DNA from: an uncultured Winogradskyella sp.
GTDB lineage: Bacteria; Bacteroidota; Bacteroidia; Flavobacteriales; Flavobacteriaceae
DNA length: 64,000 nt
Direction: 5' to 3'
Assembly (NCBI RefSeq): GCF_937958655.1
Contig: NZ_CALGNH010000032.1
Location: forward strand, 62,001 to 126,000
In this document: positions 58,342 to 64,000 of the stretch, in pieces
Numbering within the stretch: the first letter of the stretch is position 1
Layout of the letters: each line of letters begins with the position of its first letter
Notes under the pieces: model-generated
What the model was told of the DNA's origin: nothing
What the model saw: the letters and a program-made list of their open reading frames with translations, nothing else
The model's database searches: none
Position numbers and translations under genes: made by a program

Positions 58342-60600
58342 TTAGTTCATTTTTCCAATTTTTATACCTACAAAAAAGGTTCTTGGAAGTGCTGGTCCAT
58401 AAACATAATCGGAATCTCGTGTTGGGCCAATATCAAAATCGTCCTGAAAACTGTTGAACATATTTTTGATTCCTACATTTAAAGTTAGCTTAAATTCCTC
58501 AGACACATCGAAGTGTGTTTCCGCATTAAGATTTAAATCAAAAAAAGAATTACTTTCAACCAAATCTAAAAATCCTGAATCGCTAATGACGCGTGGCACA
58601 ATCATAGCGCCTGTAAAAGTTCCTGTTGCTGACAAACTAAAGGTGTCCTTTGGTGTCCAATTAGAATTTAAGTAGCCATAAACATTCGGATTTCTAGTAA
58701 ACTCAGTGATCAGAATATCTCCTTCGTTGGGATTACTGCCATCCGCTTCGAACAAGAGTTGCGGTTCATTAAACTCTGATTGTTGTAAGGTGCCACCGAA
58801 CTGAAATAACCATTTTTTGGATGGTGACACACCGAATTCAAAATTTGCTCCATACACTTTAGCACCTTCGCCATTTCTTACCTCTTCTACTATTGAACCG
58901 TTTGGTAACTGCGCACCTGTACTCACTAAAGTAAAGGGATCTTCTAAACTGGTATAAAATCCTTCTAACAGAAAATTAGTTTGTGTGGTGTTGAACTCTT
59001 TGGTCCAATTTAAAGATCCTGTAAAGGCGTTAGAAAACTCAGCTTCTAGATTGTTTGAAAGAATTACAAATTGTGGTTCTCCACCTACTGATGAAATATG
59101 CAAATCTTCGTTAAAGGCCTGTGGTGCTCTAAAGCCTCTTGCGTAGCCACCTCTAAATTTTAAATCTGTTGTTAACTGATATGCTAATGTTAATCTTGGA
59201 TTTATTGTGGTTTGGGAAATATCTACTTTTCGGGAAATATCACCAACAGTGTAGATACCATCAACATTAATATGATCTATTCTCGACCCTATTAAAGCTG
59301 AAAACTTTGTATTGGGTTTCCATTCGTATTGTGCATATAGACCTAATGCATTCACCCTTTGATCAATATTACGATTATAACCAACAATTTCATCTTCGGT
59401 GTTACCGATGTTATATTCAATACCAGAAGTTAACACATCACGCTTAAAATTATTAGTCATTTGAAAACCACTAGCAACAGCCAAGTCTTTAGTAATCCCA
59501 TACGCATTTAAAGCTGTTAGACTGTCTTGAGCAGTTCTACCACCACCTAAACCACCATAGTAGCTATCTCTATCCGTAAATTGAACTGAACTATATACCG
59601 AATAGTAATTGGTATTGGCCGCATTATTAAAATCGTAGCTCACACCACCCATTATAGTATTATGCGTTAGCTCCTCAGTAATATCTGTAAGATGTGGTGG
59701 TAAATCTAAACGGTCACCACCACGACGATATTCATTAAGTACAGTCGCATCTAAAGTAATTCGGCTTCTATCGGTAGGTTTATGATAGAGTTTAGTACCG
59801 AAGGTAGTATTTTTGAGTTCTACCATTTCTGTGAAGCCGTCGCCATTAGCATCCCATTCTTCACGATTTCTATGAATACCATAAAACGTAGCACCACTGC
59901 TTAAATCATCGGAAACCAATGAGGAATTAAAATTGAGAATACGATCTGGTGTATCGCCATCGACTAATCCAAAATAACTACCAACTTGCCAAGTATTTAA
60001 AACAGGGTCTTTTGTAATGATATTCACGGTACCTGCAATAGCATTTGAGCCATAAAGCGCAGAACCACCACTTCTTACAATCTCTACCTTATCGATAATT
60101 TGGGTTGGTATTTGCTCTAAACCATAAACACTATTTAAAGCACTAAAAACAGCGCGGCTATTCACCAAAATCTGAGAGTAACTCCCATCCAAACCGTTGA
60201 GTCGCACTTGGGTAAATCCACAATTTTGGCAGTTATTTTCAACGCGTACACCTGGTGAATAATTTAAACTTTCTGAAACCGCTATGGCTTGCGTAGCTTT
60301 AATGAGTTTTTCTCCAAGGGTGTTTACAATTATTGGTGCTTCTTTTTTATTCACACGATTACGCGTAGCACTTACCACGACTTCATCTAATTGATACTCA
60401 CCTAATGGCATGGATAAGACGAATGCACCTACTTTATCAGAGTAGGTTGTATAGGTTTGTGATGAGTTTTTAAACTTTAATAAGGCATAGGTAATTGGTT
60501 CTTCTGCTAAACGGACGACACCTTTAATTTGCTGATCTTGGGCAAATATTATATTTGAGCCGAATAATAAAAGCAGTAGGCTAATTCGCATTTTAAACAA
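58342..60600 (-). CDS. TonB-dependent receptor, probable metal receptor
   Basis: A 752-aa outer-membrane receptor. The signal peptide ends at IIFAQ; a short carboxypeptidase-like domain (QIKGVVRLAEEPITYALL) follows, then a plug (LDEVVVSATRNRVNKKEAP; ENNCQNCGFTQVRLNGLDGSYSQILVNSR) and a barrel ending in PRTFFVGIKIGKMN. The CxxC in the plug is typical of a receptor subgroup linked to metal genes. Gene order with a thioredoxin-like protein, DtxR regulator and ZIP transporter indicates metal import, and a near-perfect 34-bp operator lies at its promoter. Confidence 0.85.
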   Translation of the reverse strand: MFKMRISLLLLLFGSNIIFAQDQQIKGVVRLAEEPITYALLKFKNSSQTYTTYSDKVGAFVLSMPLGEYQLDEVVVSATRNRVNKKEAPIIVNTLGEKLIKATQAIAVSESLNYSPGVRVENNCQNCGFTQVRLNGLDGSYSQILVNSRAVFSALNSVYGLEQIPTQIIDKVEIVRSGGSALYGSNAIAGTVNIITKDPVLNTWQVGSYFGLVDGDTPDRILNFNSSLVSDDLSSGATFYGIHRNREEWDANGDGFTEMVELKNTTFGTKLYHKPTDRSRITLDATVLNEYRRGGDRLDLPPHLTDITEELTHNTIMGGVSYDFNNAANTNYYSVYSSVQFTDRDSYYGGLGGGRTAQDSLTALNAYGITKDLAVASGFQMTNNFKRDVLTSGIEYNIGNTEDEIVGYNRNIDQRVNALGLYAQYEWKPNTKFSALIGSRIDHINVDGIYTVGDISRKVDISQTTINPRLTLAYQLTTDLKFRGGYARGFRAPQAFNEDLHISSVGGEPQFVILSNNLEAEFSNAFTGSLNWTKEFNTTQTNFLLEGFYTSLEDPFTLVSTGAQLPNGSIVEEVRNGEGAKVYGANFEFGVSPSKKWLFQFGGTLQQSEFNEPQLLFEADGSNPNEGDILITEFTRNPNVYGYLNSNWTPKDTFSLSATGTFTGAMIVPRVISDSGFLDLVESNSFFDLNLNAETHFDVSEEFKLTLNVGIKNMFNSFQDDFDIGPTRDSDYVYGPALPRTFFVGIKIGKMN

Positions 60601-60608
60601 TTTTTATG

Positions 60609-60649
60609 CAAATATAAATATATTTTTAGATTAGTCTAAAAATATATTT
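60609..60649 (-). promoter_or_regulatory. DtxR-type palindromic operator and TonB receptor promoter
   Basis: AAATATATTTTTAGA (60616-60630) and its perfect complement (60635-60649) flank TTAG, giving 15-bp arms. The core TTTAGATTAGTCTAAA has the build of DtxR/IdeR/MntR boxes (TTAGG-TTAG-CCTAA-like). The minus-strand -7 box TATATTTG (60616-60609) abuts it, and the start codon is 8 nt further. A metal-loaded repressor here would block transcription. Confidence 0.75.
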
Positions 60650-60915
60650 ATAATTCAAATTAAAAGATATAAAACTCATCTAATTATATTTTGAAAATCG
60701 TTCTAATTTTGACTTAAAACTATTAGCTACAAACCCAATATCCTGATTTTACTTCATTAGGAGCACAGCGTGGCAATCTGACTATTGTATTTTTAAATTT
60801 AAAATATTCTTCGCACGTACCTCACTCTGAATGACAAATACTCAGTGCTATCTTGAAAGGTAAACTAATAAACATATTTCTGTTTCGTCTTTAATTTCAT
60901 TTTCAACTTCAAGTT
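60650..60915. other. Intergenic region upstream of the TonB receptor, with repeat remnants
   Basis: Between the operator and the TerB/J-domain gene lies a CTGAATGACA family A remnant (about 60826-60838) and the purine/pyrimidine hexamer tract (60878-60914). No gene or second promoter was seen. Confidence 0.45.
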
Positions 60916-61710
60916 CTACTTAAACCCACGTTCTTTCTGTATATGCTCATAAGCCTCTTGTACTTGCCTAAACTTCTCTTCAGCACCTTCTTGGTGTTCC
61001 TTACCTAAATGCCCAACACGGTCTGGATGGTATTTTTTGGCCATTTTTCTATAGGCTTTTTTAACCGCATCATCAGAGGCATTTTTATCAACTTCTAATA
61101 TTTTATAAGCATTATTAGTCATATCATAAAACATGGCTTTTATACTTTCAAAATCCTTTCTGCTAATACCTAAATAGCCAGACATGGTATAAATTTGTTT
61201 AATCTCAATCTCCGCTACATGGCCGTCAGCTTTGGCAATACCAAACAAAAAGTGAAGTAATTGCAAACGCGATGCATGATCCATCATTTGTTTAATCTGC
61301 ATACAAACTTGGCGCATAGATATGTTTTGTTTGGTAATGCGCTTAAATAATTCAAAGGCGTGGTTGGCGCGTTCAGCCCCATACATATTTCTAAATTGTT
61401 GACGTACAAAGTCTAATTCGCGCTGGTCTTGTTTACCGTCTGCCTTTATAATAATTGAGGCCAAAATCAATAGGCTCACCTCAAAATCTCCAGATTGTGT
61501 TTTAGGTCTTTGGTCTCTTCGGGTTTGTTTTGGGCGTTGACGATACGGATCTCGTCTTTGAGATTGTCTTGTTTGGCGCTCACCTAACAATGGTGTGCCA
61601 TTACCCGTTAAATTATCGACAAAACTGCCTAATGCCACACCTATAATAGCTCCTATTGGCCCACCAAAGGACCAACCAATAGCTCCTCCTACCCACTTTG
61701 CAAAACTCAT
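60916..61710 (-). CDS. DjlA-like TerB/J-domain co-chaperone
   Basis: A 264-aa protein. Residues 1-35 form a glycine-zipper segment ([23 protein letters not shown]), then a basic linker rich in Arg and Gln, a TerB-like helical domain (~78-195, [28 protein letters not shown]) and a C-terminal J domain with His228-Pro-Asp230. This is the DjlA domain order, a membrane-associated DnaK partner. It has a TATATTTG box at 61737-61744. A purine-rich tract follows the stop codon. Confidence 0.88.
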   Translation of the reverse strand: MSFAKWVGGAIGWSFGGPIGAIIGVALGSFVDNLTGNGTPLLGERQTRQSQRRDPYRQRPKQTRRDQRPKTQSGDFEVSLLILASIIIKADGKQDQRELDFVRQQFRNMYGAERANHAFELFKRITKQNISMRQVCMQIKQMMDHASRLQLLHFLFGIAKADGHVAEIEIKQIYTMSGYLGISRKDFESIKAMFYDMTNNAYKILEVDKNASDDAVKKAYRKMAKKYHPDRVGHLGKEHQEGAEEKFRQVQEAYEHIQKERGFK

Positions 61711-61736
61711 GTATTCTTATATTTTATAGTAAAACT

Positions 61737-61744
61737 CAAATATA
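61737..61744 (-). promoter_or_regulatory. -7 box for the J-domain gene
   Basis: TATATTTG on the minus strand, 26 nt before the start codon at 61710. Confidence 0.4.
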
Positions 61745-61848
61745 CTATTTGTTAGTTGATTATTTTTTGTTTTTGTTACGATTGAGAATTCAAATAATTA
61801 CACACAAACAGGTTCCTATTTTACTAAGCACTAGCTACTAATTTTCAT

Positions 61849-61856
61849 TATCTTTG
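61849..61856 (+). promoter_or_regulatory. -7 box for the bacilliredoxin gene
   Basis: TATCTTTG, 33 nt before the ATG at 61890, in the divergent gap of 179 bp; the rest of that gap is featureless. Confidence 0.45.
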
Positions 61857-61889
61857 CAATTCAAAAATGATTAATTAAAAAGAAAATAT

Positions 61890-62300
61890 ATGTACCCAGC
61901 AGAATTAGTAAAACCAATGCGCGAAGATTTAACCAATGTTGGTTTTGAAGAATTGCACACAGCAGAGGCTGTAGATGCTGCAATAGAAAAAGAAGGCACT
62001 ACATTAGTAGTTGTAAATTCGGTTTGCGGTTGTGCCGCTGCTAATGCAAGACCAGGAGCTCGTATGAGTTTACAAAACGCAAAACATCCTAATAATTTAG
62101 TAACGGTTTTTGCAGGTGTCGATAAAGAAGCAACAGATAAGGCAAGAGAATATATGATTCCATTTCCTCCAAGCTCTCCGTGTATGGCTTTATTTAAGGA
62201 TGGTGAATTAGTACACATGTTAGAACGCCATCATATAGAAGGTCGTCCTGCGGAACTCATTGCAGAAAATCTTATGGATGCTTATAATGAGCATTGTTAA
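61890..62300 (+). CDS. BrxA/BrxB-family bacilliredoxin
   Basis: A 136-aa thioredoxin-fold protein with active site Cys46-Gly-Cys48 (NSVCGCAAANARPG) and the conserved tail MLERHHIEGRPAELIAENLMDAYNEHC. In Bacilli these proteins remove bacillithiol from mixed disulfides; many Bacteroidota also carry them. Single gene, followed by a family B repeat. Confidence 0.93.
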   Translation: MYPAELVKPMREDLTNVGFEELHTAEAVDAAIEKEGTTLVVVNSVCGCAAANARPGARMSLQNAKHPNNLVTVFAGVDKEATDKAREYMIPFPPSSPCMALFKDGELVHMLERHHIEGRPAELIAENLMDAYNEHC

Positions 62301-62354
62301 GAAGGCCTGAAGCACGAGGCTTAAAGTTGTAAGACTAAGGCTTCAAACTCTTTT

Positions 62355-62426
62355 ACTGTCATCTCGAGCGTAGTCGAGAAACTTTTTGGTTTCAAAAGAC
62401 ATTTCGACTGCGCTCAATGTGACAGT
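62355..62426. repeat. Family B inverted repeat between bacilliredoxin and plsC-like genes
   Basis: Left arm ACTGTCATCTCGAGCGTAG (from 62355) pairs with the complement of GCGCTCAATGTGACAGT (to 62426) around a ~25-nt loop with TTTCAAAAG. It is followed by seven T residues, so on the plus strand it could end transcription of the bacilliredoxin gene. Ends 17 bp before the next ATG. Confidence 0.8.
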
Positions 62427-62443
62427 TTTTTTATTTTTACAAA

Positions 62444-63178
62444 ATGAAACTACTCGCATACCCTTTAACCATTTTATACTTTATCTGTTTTGGGCTGACT
62501 TTGGTCATTTTCCATCCCATACAATGGTTTTGTAAGAATGTATTTGGCTACAAAGCGCATAAAATTAGCGTGGACTGTCTGCAATTTTTTTTAATGCGTT
62601 GTCTTAATGTTTTAGGCACTAGCTTTTCATTTACCAACCCATATACTATAGAAAAAGGAAAGCCACTAATCATTGTGTCTAATCATCAAAGTATGTACGA
62701 TATATCGCCTATTATGTGGTACATGCGCAAACATCATGTTAAGTTTGTAGCAAAGAAAGAGTTAGGAAAAGGATTGCCGAGTATTTCTTATAATTTACGA
62801 CATGGAGGTTCCGTTTTAATAGACCGAAAAAATCCACGTCAGGCTATTCCTGCTATGGTAAAATTTGGCGAATATATTGAGTCTACAAATCGTGCCGCTG
62901 TAATTTTCCCAGAAGGTACAAGGAGTAAGGATGGTACACCAAAACCGTTTAAGACTAAAGGTTTAGAAATTTTAATGAAAAAAACTCCGTCGGCTTTAAT
63001 TGTTCCTATAACCGTAAATAACTCTTGGAAAATGCTGCGTTACGGTAAGTTTCCTATGGGCATAGGTAATCATATAAACTTTACTGCACATAAGCCTTTA
63101 GAATTAGCTAACTTTACAGATAGGAACGAACTCATTAAAACGGTTGAAAAAACTGTAGTAGAAGCGATTGTGCTTTAA
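62444..63178 (+). CDS. 1-acyl-glycerol-3-phosphate acyltransferase (PlsC-like)
   Basis: A 244-aa membrane acyltransferase of the LPLAT family. The catalytic motif is NHQSMYD (His81-x4-Asp86); FPEGTRSKDGTPKPFKTKG (from residue ~155) binds the glycerol phosphate. The N-terminal hydrophobic segment (AYPLTILYFICFGLTLVIF) anchors it. It probably makes phosphatidic acid. It precedes the acyl-ACP desaturase by 18 bp, so phospholipid assembly and fatty-acid desaturation may be co-expressed. Confidence 0.9.
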   Translation: MKLLAYPLTILYFICFGLTLVIFHPIQWFCKNVFGYKAHKISVDCLQFFLMRCLNVLGTSFSFTNPYTIEKGKPLIIVSNHQSMYDISPIMWYMRKHHVKFVAKKELGKGLPSISYNLRHGGSVLIDRKNPRQAIPAMVKFGEYIESTNRAAVIFPEGTRSKDGTPKPFKTKGLEILMKKTPSALIVPITVNNSWKMLRYGKFPMGIGNHINFTAHKPLELANFTDRNELIKTVEKTVVEAIVL

Positions 63179-63196
63179 CCATAAAAAAACATTACT

Positions 63197-64000
63197 ATGT
63201 CTCTAAAAAATGTGAGATTAGAAGTCATGAAACATCTAGAAAAAGATGTAGAAGGTCTTATTCAAAAATATTTAATTCCGGTTGAAGATATCTGGCAGCC
63301 CACCGATTTTTTACCAGATTCTACAAAAGATTCATTTTATGAAGAGGTAAGAGAAATAAGAGAACTCTCTAAAGAATTACCTTATGATTTTTGGGTGGTT
63401 TTAGTTGGCGATATGATTACTGAAGAGGCATTACCAACCTATGAGTCTTGGCTTATGGATGTTGAAGGTGTGGATCAAGTCTCCCGAAACGGTTGGTCTA
63501 AATGGGTGAGCCAATGGACAGGTGAAGAAAATAGACATGGAGACGTACTTAATAAATACCTATACCTCTCTGGCCGTGTAAATATGAGAGAAGTCGAAAA
63601 AACCACACAACACTTAATTAATGATGGTTTTGATATTGGAACGGATAGAGACCCTTATAAAAACTTTGTGTATACGAGTTTTCAAGAATTAGCTACATAC
63701 ATTTCTCATAATCGTGTAGCAAAGATTGCTAAGAAAAAAGGAAATAAACAACTCGCTAAAATGTGCCGTATTATATCTGGTGACGAGATGCGTCACCACC
63801 ATGCGTATTCTGATTTTGTGGAACGAATTTTTGCCGTAGACCCTAGTCAAATGATGATGGCTTTTAATGATATGATGAAACGAAAAATTACCATGCCAGC
63901 ACATTTTTTAAGAGAATCTGGAGACAAAATTGGAACTGCTTTTGAAGAGTTTTCTAATACTGCACAACGTATAGGTGTATATACCTCTAATGATTATGTA
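63197..64000 (+). CDS. Acyl-ACP desaturase (cut by window edge)
   Basis: The first 268 codons from ATG 63197 are visible; the protein continues past the right edge. It is a soluble di-iron desaturase of the stearoyl-ACP type that puts a double bond into acyl-ACP. Di-iron ligands are visible: Glu76/77 (ITEEALPTY), Glu111 with ENRH114, Glu164 (QELAT) and Glu197 with MRH200. The length so far agrees with ~330 aa in total. Confidence 0.9.
   Translation, partial: MSLKNVRLEVMKHLEKDVEGLIQKYLIPVEDIWQPTDFLPDSTKDSFYEEVREIRELSKELPYDFWVVLVGDMITEEALPTYESWLMDVEGVDQVSRNGWSKWVSQWTGEENRHGDVLNKYLYLSGRVNMREVEKTTQHLINDGFDIGTDRDPYKNFVYTSFQELATYISHNRVAKIAKKKGNKQLAKMCRIISGDEMRHHHAYSDFVERIFAVDPSQMMMAFNDMMKRKITMPAHFLRESGDKIGTAFEEFSNTAQRIGVYTSNDYV

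Overview
The window is low-GC DNA from a member of the Flavobacteriaceae (phylum Bacteroidota). Four things point there: frequent promoter -7 boxes of the TAnnTTTG type; type IX secretion (T9SS) genes such as porZ and sorting-domain proteins; SusC-like/TonB-dependent receptors; and a Flavobacterium-type short-chain L-threonine dehydrogenase. It reads as ordinary chromosome. There is no prophage, no CRISPR array, no transposase and no rRNA, and the only RNA gene seen is a tRNA-Asn(GTT). The genus cannot be fixed from the sequence alone; a Winogradskyella/Olleya-like marine flavobacterium is a guess.

Layout. 0-3.3 kb: cut-off secreted metalloprotease, a cupredoxin-like protein, an AhpD-like protein, an unlisted 50-aa Cys/His protein and an AraC-type regulator. 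Two of these genes share a duplicated activator-type promoter. 3.3-9.7 kb: a small Lys/Cys-rich protein, ferritin, a histone-deacetylase-like amidohydrolase, an MG2/plug-like secreted protein and metG. 9.8-15.8 kb: a DNA-damage cassette in which a CI/LexA-like self-cleaving repressor faces an operon of a short DnaE, a Y-family polymerase and an SRAP (HMCES/YedK) protein. 15.8-17.1 kb: XRE regulator plus two DUF2975 membrane proteins with two matching operator dyads. 17.2-23.9 kb: biotin operon (bioF, DUF2007, bioD, bioA, a FabF-like condensing enzyme, a membrane protein, bioB). 24-35.7 kb: JmjC-like cupin, outer-membrane protein, recX, a T9SS surface protein, a heme-type TonB receptor, recO, porZ and gdhA. 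35.9-50.6 kb: mostly housekeeping genes (trans-sulfuration enzyme, ArsC-like, EamA, yicC-gmk-nadD, yraN, LD-carboxypeptidase, the DUF1800/DUF1501 pair, threonine dehydrogenase, tRNA-Asn). 50.7-60.7 kb: rseP, an SCO protein and a metal block (feoA-feoB-FeoB-associated protein; then ZIP transporter, DtxR/MntR-type regulator, thioredoxin-like protein and a TonB receptor behind a long palindromic operator). 60.9-64 kb: a TerB/J-domain protein, bacilliredoxin, a PlsC-like acyltransferase and a cut-off acyl-ACP desaturase.

The most distinctive feature is a set of dispersed palindromic repeats of at least six families. They fill most gaps between genes and in two clear cases sit in frame inside essential-type genes: a nine-residue CHSELDSES peptide in methionyl-tRNA synthetase, and a roughly 20-residue insertion in the condensing enzyme of the biotin operon. 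Other copies abut stop codons, sit in 5' leaders or are nested inside one another. No transposase that could mobilise them lies in the window.

How the genes work together (inference). The repressor-DnaE-DinB-SRAP unit should be induced by DNA damage. The condensing enzyme probably takes part in making the pimeloyl chain, because no bioC or bioH is present. The metal block combines ferrous uptake (Feo), ZIP uptake, outer-membrane import and a DtxR-type sensor that probably shuts off the receptor promoter when metal is plentiful.
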